Below, piece after piece: positions 9,364 through 16,738 of a stretch of 64,000 bases of DNA. The translations under genes were made by a program, and so were the position numbers. Location of the stretch: positions 4,340,001 to 4,404,000 of the forward strand of contig NZ_CP049257.1 in NCBI RefSeq assembly GCF_011046535.1. Direction: 5' to 3'. Below the pieces are notes generated by a model, which was given only the letters and a program-made list of their open reading frames with translations, did no database searches and was not told the origin of the DNA. How positions within the stretch are numbered: the stretch's first letter is position 1; each line of letters opens with the position of its first letter. This DNA is from Nocardioides anomalus (lineage in GTDB: Bacteria; Actinomycetota; Actinomycetes; Propionibacteriales; Nocardioidaceae).

Positions 9364-10887
9364 GTGAAGAAGGTCCCTGCCCTCGTGGCGACCGCCGTCT
9401 CGGCGGTGCTGGCACTGACGCTGGGCTCCGCGCCCGGCCACGCCGCCGACGGCGATGCGTCGTTCGACGGCCCGGCCGCCACCAGCGCGCCGACCAGTCC
9501 GTCCCCGCTGATCCTCAAGGGCGGCGGCAAGGGCGGGAAGGGCGGGAAGGGCGGCGGCCACCGCTACTCCGTCCCCGAGGGCGCCTACTTCAACAACCCC
9601 CGCGGCAACTGGACCGCGCGGCTGCGCATCGAGCGTCAGATCGTCCGCGCGATCGACAACACCCGCAAGGGCTCCTACATCCGCATCGCGCTCTACTCCT
9701 TCGACCGCATCCCGGTCGCCCAGCGGCTGATCGCGGCCCGCAACCGCGGCGTGCACGTGCAGCTGCTGCTCAACGACCACCAGGACACCCGCGCGATGAA
9801 GATGCTCCGCGCGCGCCTGGGCACCGATCGGGACAAGAAGGACTTCATCTACAAGTGCCACTCGGGCTGCCGCACCGACAACCGCAACCGGCTGCTGCAC
9901 TCGAAGTTCTACACGTTCACCAAGACCGGCAAGTCCAAGTACGCGCTGTTCTTCGGCTCGCACAACCTGACCATGAACGCCGCGCGACACCAGTGGAACG
10001 ACCTGTACCTCAGCGCCGGCCGCGAGGACCTCTTCAACCAGTACGTCGCGCTGTTCGACGACATGAAGAAGGACTACGAGGTCGCCCAGCCGCCGCTGCC
10101 GACGTTCTGCGGCGTCCCCGCCGACGGCGTGGCCTGCAACGACGCGGTCGACTTCGGCACCACCGTCACGTTCCCGCGCCTGGTCGGCCCGGTCAACGAC
10201 CCGATCGTGCAGATCCTGGACAAGGTCCAGTGCATCACCGTGCAGCCCGACGGCTCGCGCGTGCGCACCAAGCTGTCGGTCAACATGCACACCATCCGCG
10301 GGCGCCGCGGCAGCTACCTGGCCGACGCCTACCGCCGCAAGTTCGCCGAGGGCTGCGCGGCGCGCTTCAGCTTCGGCCTGGTGGGTGGCAAGACCAAGCC
10401 GCACCTGGGCGCCAAGACCATCCGCGGCCGGATGCCGCTGCGCGCCTCGAGCTTCGACTACCACCCGGACCAGGAGGTCAAGAACCCCGACGGGAAGCTC
10501 GACCTCACCCTGGACTACTACTCCCACCAGAAGATCCTGATCATCGACGGGAACTACGACGGGAACCCCCACGCAAAGGTCGTCTTCACCGGCTCCTCCA
10601 ACTGGGGCGCCCTCGGCTCGGTGAACGACGAGATCCTGGTCGGCATCCAGGGCAAGAGGGTCGTGCGGCAGTACCAGGCCAACTTCGACTTCATGTGGAA
10701 GCCGGGCAACTCCCGCAACGCCTACACCACGACGTACCTGCACTTCCGCGTGCCCGTCGTGCGCATGGGCCCGGACGGCGAGAAGGTCGTCACCTACCGG
10801 ACCGTGACCCGCAAGAGGGTCGTCATCGACCCGTCGCTGGTCTACCACGGCGCCGCCGCGGCCGGCCCGTACTGGGAAGACGACTAG
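9364..10887 (+). CDS. Secreted phospholipase D-like protein
   Basis: About 507 residues with a signal peptide (MKKVPALVATAVSA through GHAAD). A Gly/Lys-rich linker follows, then two PLD repeats. The first has LLHSKFYTF with GSHNLT downstream; the second has YYSHQKILII with GSSNWG downstream. These are the two HxK halves of the HKD active site, although the spacing to the acidic residue is not canonical. Cys pairs in the middle suggest disulfides. The enzyme would act outside the cell on phospholipids, nucleic acid or another phosphodiester. GTG at 9358 is an alternative start two codons earlier. Confidence 0.83.
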   Translation: MKKVPALVATAVSAVLALTLGSAPGHAADGDASFDGPAATSAPTSPSPLILKGGGKGGKGGKGGGHRYSVPEGAYFNNPRGNWTARLRIERQIVRAIDNTRKGSYIRIALYSFDRIPVAQRLIAARNRGVHVQLLLNDHQDTRAMKMLRARLGTDRDKKDFIYKCHSGCRTDNRNRLLHSKFYTFTKTGKSKYALFFGSHNLTMNAARHQWNDLYLSAGREDLFNQYVALFDDMKKDYEVAQPPLPTFCGVPADGVACNDAVDFGTTVTFPRLVGPVNDPIVQILDKVQCITVQPDGSRVRTKLSVNMHTIRGRRGSYLADAYRRKFAEGCAARFSFGLVGGKTKPHLGAKTIRGRMPLRASSFDYHPDQEVKNPDGKLDLTLDYYSHQKILIIDGNYDGNPHAKVVFTGSSNWGALGSVNDEILVGIQGKRVVRQYQANFDFMWKPGNSRNAYTTTYLHFRVPVVRMGPDGEKVVTYRTVTRKRVVIDPSLVYHGAAAAGPYWEDD

Positions 10888-10934
10888 CCGGACACGAGGA
10901 CGGGCGCACTTCCGCCGAGACCGGAAGCCGCTCC

Positions 10935-11006
10935 CCGTTCGTACCGCTCGCGACGGACCGTGTCGACGTGCACGGTCCGCCGCGAGCGGTGTGCCTCGAC
11001 GAACGG
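10935..11006. terminator. Long interrupted hairpin after the PLD gene
   Basis: The 20-base arms at 10943-10962 and 10971-10990 match at 19 positions around an 8-base loop. An outer 8-base pair (10935-10942 with 10999-11006) resumes after an 8-base bulge. There is no T-run, as is usual at this GC content. It lies 47 bp past the PLD stop and probably ends that transcript. With the hairpin at 11094-11124 it fills most of the 236-bp space between convergent genes. Confidence 0.6.
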
Positions 11007-11093
11007 GGGGGGCCGTTCGACGAGGCCGTTCGATCATCTCAGACCGTTGGCACATTTGTTACCCGCCACCGGCAACTTCTTGCGGTCCGCTGC

Positions 11094-11124
11094 GGCCGCT
11101 GTCTGCCCAGGGAGGACAGCGGCC
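11094..11124 (-). terminator. Hairpin at the end of the HTH-TPR regulator gene
   Basis: Perfect 10-base arms (11094-11103 and 11115-11124) around an 11-base loop. It touches the last base of the regulator's stop codon and is well placed to end that minus-strand transcript. Confidence 0.55.
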
Positions 11125-12494
11125 TACGCGTCGGTGCGGGCGCGCGACGGCGCGATCCCGCTGCAGGCGGCCGCGCGGCGGTAGGCGTCGAGCGCCTCGT
11201 GCACCGAGCCCGCCTCGTCCAGCGACGCGGCGAGCCGGAACCACAGCTCGGCGGCCGAGCGGTCCTGGGCCTGGGCCTCGAGCGCCTCGGCGGCGGCGGC
11301 GTGCTGTCGGGCCGCGTCGGCGTCGTCACCCGCGACTGCCGCGGCCTCACCCAGGAACAGCCGCACCTCCACGTCCAACCGCGCGACCCCCCGGGGGAGG
11401 TCCACCAGCACGGCCCGGCCGGCCTCGCGCGCGCCCTCGACGTCGCCGGAGAGCAGCTCGGCCCGCGCCAGGTGGAGGCGGTTCCGGCACAGGTCGACCT
11501 GGCTGGCGCTCGACCAGGACAGCATGGCCTCGGCCGCCTCGAGGTTGGTGCGGGCCTCCTCGACCTCCGGCGGGTCCAGGCGCAGCAGGAGGATGCCGAG
11601 CTCGGAGCGCAGGCGCGCGAGGTTGCGGTTGTCCTCGGCGTCCTCGAGCAGCCGCAGGGCCTTCGCGGCCAGGGGGACGGCCGCGGCCACCGCGCCGCGC
11701 TCGGACTCCACGATGCTCGCGTTCCAGTACGCCGACGCCTTGGCCACCGGCGTGCCCAGCTCCTCGGCCCGCTCGATCGCGCGCCGGCACAACCGGGCCG
11801 CGTGGGCCGCGTCGCCGCGCAGGAAGTGCGCCGCCGCCACCGTCACCGTGAGCTGCACGGCCTCGTCGGAGCCCTCCAGCCCCAGCCCCTGCAGCGCCTC
11901 GAGCTCCCGCTCGCCGGTCTCCACCGCGCGGCCGAGGTCTCCGCTCTCGCGGTAGCAGCGACTCAGCGCCACCGCCGCGCGCACCGAGTCGGCCGAGCGG
12001 TCGCCCACCTCGGCCCGGAAGTCCTCCAGGGCGATGATCGCCTCGTCGAGCCGCCCCGTCGCCTCCAGGGCGGTCGCGTGGGTGAGCCTGGCGCTCTGCA
12101 CCAGCCCGGTGTCCGCGACGGGGGTGGCCGCCAACGCCGCGAGGAGCTCCTCGAGCTGCAGCAGCGCGGCGTCCGGCGATCCGCCCCGCAGCGTCAGCTC
12201 CGCGTGGTCCAGCGCCACCTGCATCCGGGTCAGCGTGGGGTCCGGGGCACCGGTGAGCAGGGCCAGCGGTGAGGCGTTCAGCCGTTCGGCCAACCGGAGC
12301 AGCACGGAGAGGTCCGGGCGCCGCTGGCCGGACTCGATCCGCGACACGTAGCCGACGCTCGCCGCGCCGTCCGCCAGCTGGGTCTGGGTCAGTCCCGCCA
12401 GCAGGCGAGCCTGCTTGAGCCGTGCCCCCAGGGCAACCGGCTCGACGGTCGCCAACAGCTCAGCGAGGTCGTCCGGCACGCGCACATTGTGCAC
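11124..12494 (-). CDS. HTH-TPR transcriptional regulator, paralogue of the 15338 gene
   Basis: About 456 residues. An N-terminal XRE-type helix-turn-helix (LGARLKQARLLAGLTQTQLA through VSRIESGQRRPDLSVLLRLAERL, about residues 20-65) is followed by about 370 residues of helical repeats of TPR type. The repeats contain KASAYWNAS, which recurs in the 15338 protein as RASAYWNAS; the two align along their whole length. Proteins of this shape bind DNA at one end and a peptide or protein with the repeats. The GTG start at 12494 has an AGGGAG site just upstream; the frame extends to 12548. I found no secreted-peptide gene beside this copy. It lies about 100 bp downstream of tRNA-Arg on the same strand. 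Confidence 0.82.
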   Translation of the reverse strand: MHNVRVPDDLAELLATVEPVALGARLKQARLLAGLTQTQLADGAASVGYVSRIESGQRRPDLSVLLRLAERLNASPLALLTGAPDPTLTRMQVALDHAELTLRGGSPDAALLQLEELLAALAATPVADTGLVQSARLTHATALEATGRLDEAIIALEDFRAEVGDRSADSVRAAVALSRCYRESGDLGRAVETGERELEALQGLGLEGSDEAVQLTVTVAAAHFLRGDAAHAARLCRRAIERAEELGTPVAKASAYWNASIVESERGAVAAAVPLAAKALRLLEDAEDNRNLARLRSELGILLLRLDPPEVEEARTNLEAAEAMLSWSSASQVDLCRNRLHLARAELLSGDVEGAREAGRAVLVDLPRGVARLDVEVRLFLGEAAAVAGDDADAARQHAAAAEALEAQAQDRSAAELWFRLAASLDEAGSVHEALDAYRRAAACSGIAPSRARTDA

Positions 12495-12539
12495 GGGCTC
12501 CCTGTGGGGACGCTCGGCACGCTCGGCCCGGAGACGCAA

Positions 12540-12571
12540 CAGCCGCAACCGACCGAGGTCGACTGCGGCTG
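12540..12571 (-). terminator. Hairpin downstream of tRNA-Arg
   Basis: Perfect 8-base arms (12540-12547 and 12564-12571) with a 16-base loop, starting 23 bp beyond the 3' end of tRNA-Arg on the minus strand. It could end the tRNA transcript before the regulator gene. Confidence 0.4.
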
Positions 12572-12593
12572 GAGAACGGGTGGAGATGCTCTG

Positions 12594-12666
12594 CGCGCCC
12601 GTAGGGATTCGAACCCCAAACCTTCTGATCCGTAGTCAGATGCTCTATCCGTTGAGCTACGGGCGC
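12594..12666 (-). tRNA. tRNA-Arg (anticodon ACG)
   Basis: A 73-base cloverleaf on the minus strand. The 7-bp acceptor stem pairs the 5' GCGCCCG with the 3' CGGGCGC. The D arm GAGC, the anticodon arm TCTGA-loop-TCAGA with anticodon ACG (read as ICG), and the T arm with loop TTCGAAT are all present. No CCA is encoded. It reads CGN arginine codons, which are heavily used in this genome. Confidence 0.95.
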
Positions 12667-12805
12667 TCGTCCACGGCACTGTCGTACCGAGGGACTCGCA
12701 CGAGGATAGCCGAGCGTCCCGGCGGCTCCGAATCGTGCCTGCACCGCCCCGGCCGAACGGCCGTGGTGCCCGCTCGCCAGCCGCCGGACGAGGCGCCGGG
12801 AGCAG

Positions 12806-12821
12806 TGTGATCCAGGTCATG
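12806..12821 (+). promoter_or_regulatory. CRP/GlxR-like site upstream of pckG
   Basis: The sequence TGTGATCCAGGTCATG fits the CRP-family consensus TGTGA-N6-TCACA in the left half and three of five bases in the right. It is 117 bp before the pckG start. Control of a gluconeogenic gene by a CRP/GlxR-type regulator would be reasonable. This is a pattern match only. Confidence 0.4.
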
Positions 12822-12937
12822 GGGCTTGGACCGATCCAATATGTCCGGGCTCCGTACAGATGTAGCGTCCGAGGCCTCCGAGTCGCCGACAACGTTGCCG
12901 CGCGAGCCCTCCCACCGCGAACCGCACGAGGACACGA

Positions 12938-14776
12938 ATGACAGCCACGCAGGACGCACCGACGGACACGACGCTCACGAGCAGCGCCCCGACGACGCAC
13001 CAGGGGATCCTCGACTTCGTCGCCGAGGTCGCCGCGATGACCAAGCCGGCCCGCATCCAGTGGTGCACCGGCTCCGACGAGGAGTGGACCGAGCTCACCG
13101 ACGCGCTCGTCGCGACCGGGACCTTCACCCGGCTCAACCCGGAGCTCAAGCCGAACTCCTTCCACGCCGCCAGCGACCCGATCGACGTCGCGCGCGTGGA
13201 GGACCGGACCTACATCTGCTCGGTCGACGAGAAGGACTGCGGGCCCACCAACAACTGGATGGCCCCGGACGAGATGAAGGCCATCATGCGCAAGCTGTAC
13301 GACGGCTGCATGGCCGGGCGCACGATGTACGTCATCCCGTTCGTCATGGGTCACCTCGACGCCGAGAAGCCGATGTTCGGCATCGAGCTGACCGACTCGG
13401 CGTACGTCACCGCCTCGATGCGCGTCATGGCCCGGATGGGCTCGCAGGTGCTGGAGCGCATGACCGAGCTCGACGCCGACTTCGTGCCCTGCATCCACTC
13501 CGTCGGCCACCCGCTGGCCGAGGGCGAGGCGGACGTGTCGTGGCCGTGCAACGACACCAAGTACATCGTGCAGTTCCCCGAGGAGCGCGCGATCTGGTCC
13601 TTCGGCTCCGGCTACGGCGGCAACGCGCTGCTCGGCAAGAAGTGCTACGCCCTGCGCATCGCCAGCGTCATGGCCCGCGACGAGGGCTGGCTGGCCGAGC
13701 ACATGCTGATCCTCAAGCTGACCAGCCCGCAGGGGGTCACGAAGTACGTCGCGGCGGCGTTCCCCAGCGCCTGCGGCAAGACCAACCTCGCGATGCTCGA
13801 GCCGACCGTCCCCGGCTGGAAGGTCGAGACGCTCGGCGACGACATCGCCTGGATGAAGATCGGCGAGGACGGCCGGCTGTGGGCGGTCAACCCGGAGTAC
13901 GGCTTCTTCGGCGTCGCGCCCGGCACCAACGAGCACACCAACCCCAACGCCATGAAGACCATCAACAAGGGGAACTCGGTCTTCACCAACGTCGCGCTCA
14001 CCGAGGACGGCGACATCTGGTGGGAGGGCCTGGAGAACCAGCCGGCCCGCGCCACCTCCTGGAAGGGCGAGCCGTGGACGCCGGACAGCGACGAGCTGTC
14101 CAGCCACCCCAACAGCCGCTACTGCACCCCGATCAAGCAGTGCGACATCCTCGCGGCGGAGTACGACGACCCGCGCGGCGTCCCGATCGACGCGATCCTC
14201 TTCGGCGGTCGCCGCCGCGACACCGTCCCGCTGGTCTTCGAGGCCCGCGACTGGGCCCACGGCACCTTCCTCGGCGCGACGCTCTCCTCGGAGACCACCG
14301 CCGCCGCGGTCGGCCAGGTCGGCGTGGTGCGCCGCGACCCGATGGCGATGCTGCCGTTCATCGGCTACCACGCGGGCGACTACTTCAACCACTGGATCCA
14401 GATGGGCAAGGACAACGACGAGGCCAAGCTGCCCCGCATCTTCTACGTCAACTGGTTCCGCCGCGACGAGGACGGCGGCTTCCTGTGGCCGGGCTTCGGC
14501 GAGAACAGCCGGGTCCTGAAGTGGGTCGTCGAGCGCATCGACGGCCAGGCTGCCGCCGTGGAGACCCCGATCGGCCACGTGCCGGCCCCGGGCGCCCTCG
14601 ACGTCGACGGGCTCGACATGACCGAGGAGGCGCTCGCCGCCGCCTTGGCCGTGGACCCCGCGGAGTGGCGCGCGGAGCTGCCCGGCATCCAGGAGTGGTT
14701 CGAGAAGTTCGGCGACCAGCTGCCCACCGTGCTGTGGACCGAGCTCGACGGCCTCAAGGCGCGGCTCGACGCCTGA
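12938..14776 (+). CDS. pckG: Phosphoenolpyruvate carboxykinase (GTP)
   Basis: A 612-residue cytoplasmic enzyme that converts oxaloacetate and GTP to PEP, CO2 and GDP, the entry step of gluconeogenesis. Length is normal for the GTP class. Signatures are [13 protein letters not shown] (the GTP/PEPCK P-loop with reactive Cys), [20 protein letters not shown] (metal and nucleotide binding) and FFGVAPGTN. Tyr/Arg-rich substrate residues lie near the N-terminus. ATG at 12938 follows a GAGGAC ribosome site. The upstream 271 bp hold a CRP-like site and no gene; a hairpin terminator lies 18 bp downstream of the stop. Confidence 0.97.
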   Translation: MTATQDAPTDTTLTSSAPTTHQGILDFVAEVAAMTKPARIQWCTGSDEEWTELTDALVATGTFTRLNPELKPNSFHAASDPIDVARVEDRTYICSVDEKDCGPTNNWMAPDEMKAIMRKLYDGCMAGRTMYVIPFVMGHLDAEKPMFGIELTDSAYVTASMRVMARMGSQVLERMTELDADFVPCIHSVGHPLAEGEADVSWPCNDTKYIVQFPEERAIWSFGSGYGGNALLGKKCYALRIASVMARDEGWLAEHMLILKLTSPQGVTKYVAAAFPSACGKTNLAMLEPTVPGWKVETLGDDIAWMKIGEDGRLWAVNPEYGFFGVAPGTNEHTNPNAMKTINKGNSVFTNVALTEDGDIWWEGLENQPARATSWKGEPWTPDSDELSSHPNSRYCTPIKQCDILAAEYDDPRGVPIDAILFGGRRRDTVPLVFEARDWAHGTFLGATLSSETTAAAVGQVGVVRRDPMAMLPFIGYHAGDYFNHWIQMGKDNDEAKLPRIFYVNWFRRDEDGGFLWPGFGENSRVLKWVVERIDGQAAAVETPIGHVPAPGALDVDGLDMTEEALAAALAVDPAEWRAELPGIQEWFEKFGDQLPTVLWTELDGLKARLDA

Positions 14777-14794
14777 GCGCACCGACATGGAGAA

Positions 14795-14822
14795 GGCCCC
14801 CGACGCGAACGCGTCGGGGGCC
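14795..14822. terminator. Bidirectional terminator between pckG and the 6C RNA
   Basis: A perfect 12-bp GC-rich stem (14795-14806 with 14811-14822) and a 4-base loop GAAC. It follows pckG on the plus strand. On the minus strand it follows the 6C-type RNA and is succeeded by a TTCTCC run, so it may end both transcripts. Confidence 0.8.
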
Positions 14823-14826
14823 GACT

Positions 14827-14946
14827 CATGGGATCAGGATGTCCGGCGCCGGGGGTGCGTGTGGGGGGCTCCCGGCGCCAGGACACTTTCCTGACGAAGT
14901 CTCGCGCGTGGGGGGCCTGTGCACTGACAGGTCGCGCTGAGCCAAC
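14827..14946 (-). ncRNA. 6C-type small RNA
   Basis: On the minus strand this stretch forms two hairpins, each exposing a run of six cytosines. The first has outer 5-bp arms (14933-14937 with 14904-14908), an inner 5-bp hairpin (14927-14931 with 14916-14920) and C6 at 14910-14915. The second has 9-bp arms (14871-14879 with 14845-14853), an extra 4-bp base stem, and C6 in its loop at 14863-14868. This matches the actinobacterial 6C RNA motif (B11 in M. tuberculosis), a small RNA that targets G-rich mRNA sites through the C loops. A TATAGT -10 box lies at 14953-14958, so transcription should begin near 14946. End points are approximate. Confidence 0.82.
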
Positions 14947-14952
14947 ACGGGA

Positions 14953-14958
14953 ACTATA
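14953..14958 (-). promoter_or_regulatory. -10 box of the 6C-type RNA
   Basis: TATAGT on the minus strand, in an unusually AT-rich patch, sits about 7 bases before the first paired base region of the small RNA. No convincing -35 box is visible at the normal distance. Confidence 0.5.
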
Positions 14959-15016
14959 AGGCAAATCCTGGCAATCGCCAGCACTGGCCTGAACCAGTGT
15001 CCGGGCAGGCTGAAGG

Positions 15017-15040
15017 GGGCCGTGTCCCCCGAGACGGCCC
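15017..15040 (-). terminator. Hairpin downstream of the 42-residue peptide gene
   Basis: Seven-base arms (15017-15023 and 15034-15040) with a 10-base loop, 31 bp beyond the peptide gene's stop on the minus strand and followed by CTTC. It separates the peptide transcript from the 6C promoter. Confidence 0.45.
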
Positions 15041-15071
15041 GTCAGCCCCGTTGCTGTTCAGCTGTGGATGA

Positions 15072-15200
15072 TCAGCAGCACCAGCCGCTGCCACCGGTGC
15101 GGGCCGAGGCCACGCCGCCGGGGGCAGCCTGCGAGAGGCCGAAGACGCTGAGAACGGCGACCAGGGTGGCGACGGCGAGACGGGCGGGCTTGCGGTTCAT
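15072..15200 (-). CDS. Small secreted peptide (42 residues) with Trp-Cys-Cys tail
   Basis: An ATG at 15200, preceded by a GAGGGAG ribosome site at normal spacing, opens a 42-codon gene ending at TGA (15072-15074). The product has a basic N-terminus (MNRKPAR), a hydrophobic core (about residues 8-23) and small residues around SQAAPGGVASA, so it looks exported. The mature tail would be close to ARTGGSGWCC. It is divergent from the HTH-TPR regulator at 15338, with 137 bp and two palindromes between them. I do not recognise a family. A secreted signal peptide sensed by the regulator, or a small modified peptide, are the main possibilities. Confidence 0.7.
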   Translation of the reverse strand: MNRKPARLAVATLVAVLSVFGLSQAAPGGVASARTGGSGWCC

Positions 15201-15219
15201 GTTGTGCTCCCTCAGAGTT

Positions 15220-15238
15220 GTGTGGGTCCCTCCCACAC
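15220..15238. promoter_or_regulatory. Palindrome in the peptide/regulator divergent promoter
   Basis: GTGTGGG and CCCACAC arms of 7 bases around a 5-base spacer. It lies 20 bp upstream of the peptide start, downstream of a TTGACT (15244-15249, minus strand) that could be its -35 box. That is the expected place for a repressor site. Confidence 0.45.
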
Positions 15239-15267
15239 CGACGAGTCAAGAACAGGCAAGCGCCTCG

Positions 15268-15281
15268 CGCCAGTTCTGGCG
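15268..15281. promoter_or_regulatory. Second palindrome in the same divergent promoter
   Basis: CGCCAGTTCTGGCG is a 14-base dyad with 6-base arms. It sits between the two likely -35 elements of the divergent genes and could be an operator for the adjacent HTH-TPR protein. Confidence 0.4.
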
Positions 15282-15298
15282 TCACCAAATCGAGGGAA

Positions 15299-15330
15299 TT
15301 GACACGAATCAGCACATTTCAGGGCAAGAT
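15299..15330 (+). promoter_or_regulatory. Possible promoter of the HTH-TPR regulator
   Basis: A perfect -35 box TTGACA (15299-15304) is followed after 20 bases by CAAGAT (15325-15330). Transcription would begin at or next to the ATG at 15338, giving a leaderless or nearly leaderless mRNA. That would explain the lack of a well-spaced ribosome site. The spacer is longer than the usual 17. Confidence 0.4.
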
Positions 15331-15337
15331 GTGGTGT

Positions 15338-16729
15338 ATGGCTCCTGAGTTGGCTCACGCGCTGACCACCGTCGACCCCTCCCAGCTCGGGGCGCGGATC
15401 AAGGCCACGCGCGTGTCGCTCGGCCTGACCCAGGCCGAGCTGGCCGGCAAAGAGGCATCGATCGCCTTCCTGTCGCGCATCGAGACCGGCCAGCGACGCC
15501 CAGGTCCCGAGCTGCTCGGATCCCTCGCAGAGCGCCTCGGCGTGACGGTCGAGTTCCTGGTCATCGGTGAGGGCTGGGAGGACGCCCGGCGCCTCGAGCT
15601 CCAACTGGACCACGCGGAGCTCTCCCTGGTGGGCGGCGAGGCGGAGCAGGCTCTGCTCCAGGTGCGCGACGCCCTGACCTCCGTCTCGTTGGACAACGTT
15701 CCAGGCGGACGCAATCGCGCTCGCTACGTCGAGGCTGCTGCCCTCGACACCCTGGGCCAGCCCCAGGCCGCCCAGGCCATGCAGGCGCTGCTCGCGGACG
15801 TGAGCGATCCCGCCATCCGACTCAAGGCAGCGACCGCGCTGTGCCGCATCTGGCGTGAGCAGGGCCAGCTCGAGCGCGCCATCGCGTGTGCTCGAGGCGA
15901 GCTCGGCGACATGGCCGATGGTGTCCTCGCGAGCGAGGAGGGCGTCCGCCTAGCCGTGACCCTGGCCGCCGCTCTCTACATGTCCGGCCGAACCGCTGAG
16001 GCCGCTGAGCTGTGTGACCGTGCCATCGCCGAGTCCGAGCGGCTCAGCTCTCCCCTTGCGCGCGCGTCGGCGTACTGGAACGCCTCCACCATCCGCGCCA
16101 ACTCCGGCGACGTCGCCGAGGCGCTCACGCTCGCGAAACGAGCACTGCACCTGCTGGAGTCCACCGAGCGCGTGCGCGACCTCGGTCGACTCCGCACCCA
16201 GATGGTGTGGATCCAGCTGCAGACCGACGAGCCGCAGCTGGACGACGCCCGCGAGCAGCTCCGCCTGGCCGACACCGAGCTCGACTGGAGCGAGGCCGGC
16301 CCCGCGGACCGAGCGCGCAACCAGATCGTGCAGGCGAAGGCGATGCTCATGGCCGGAGAGGCCGAGGAATGCCGTGCGGTCGCCCAGGCCGTGCTCGCCA
16401 CGGCCGACGACGACCTCGTCATCATCCGGACCGAGGCGCTGACGCTCCTGGGCCAGGCCGCTTGGTCGCTCGACGACCGCGAGGGCGCCCAGGCGTCGTA
16501 CCGGCAGGCCATCATGCTGCTGACCGGCGCGGGTGCCGACCGCGAAGCGGCCCAGATGTGGTTCGAGCTCGGCACCCTGGCTGCGCAGGCCGGGCTGCTC
16601 GCGGAGTCGGCTGACGCCTTCCGTCGGGCCGCCGCCTCGACCGGCCTCAGCGCGCGCCTGCCTGTCGTGACCCAGCCGGCGACCAGCCCGCAGCAGACGC
16701 CGCACCACGCGCCCGCGGGGCGGTTCTGA
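15338..16729 (+). CDS. HTH-TPR transcriptional regulator beside the peptide gene
   Basis: A 463-residue protein. Residues about 15-65 form an XRE-type helix-turn-helix (LGARIKATRVSLGLTQAELA through LSRIETGQRRPGPELLGSLAERL). The remaining 390 residues are TPR-like helical repeats with RASAYWNAS and Trp-rich turns, ending in a Pro/Gln/His-rich tail. It is a full-length paralogue of the 11124-12494 protein. The layout, with a DNA-binding head, TPR body and an adjacent divergent gene for a tiny exported peptide, is that of RRNPP peptide-sensing regulators known mainly from Firmicutes. ATG at 15338 is chosen by alignment with the paralogue; ATG at 15329 is an alternative. The next regulator gene starts 9 bp after its stop. 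Confidence 0.84.
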   Translation: MAPELAHALTTVDPSQLGARIKATRVSLGLTQAELAGKEASIAFLSRIETGQRRPGPELLGSLAERLGVTVEFLVIGEGWEDARRLELQLDHAELSLVGGEAEQALLQVRDALTSVSLDNVPGGRNRARYVEAAALDTLGQPQAAQAMQALLADVSDPAIRLKAATALCRIWREQGQLERAIACARGELGDMADGVLASEEGVRLAVTLAAALYMSGRTAEAAELCDRAIAESERLSSPLARASAYWNASTIRANSGDVAEALTLAKRALHLLESTERVRDLGRLRTQMVWIQLQTDEPQLDDAREQLRLADTELDWSEAGPADRARNQIVQAKAMLMAGEAEECRAVAQAVLATADDDLVIIRTEALTLLGQAAWSLDDREGAQASYRQAIMLLTGAGADREAAQMWFELGTLAAQAGLLAESADAFRRAAASTGLSARLPVVTQPATSPQQTPHHAPAGRF

Positions 16730-16738
16730 CCGATCGCC

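Noticed and set aside
10960..11184. Short plus-strand frame as a possible peptide gene for the 11124 regulator
   Set aside because: No signal sequence and no ribosome site; it runs antisense into the regulator's 3' end and lies over terminator hairpins.
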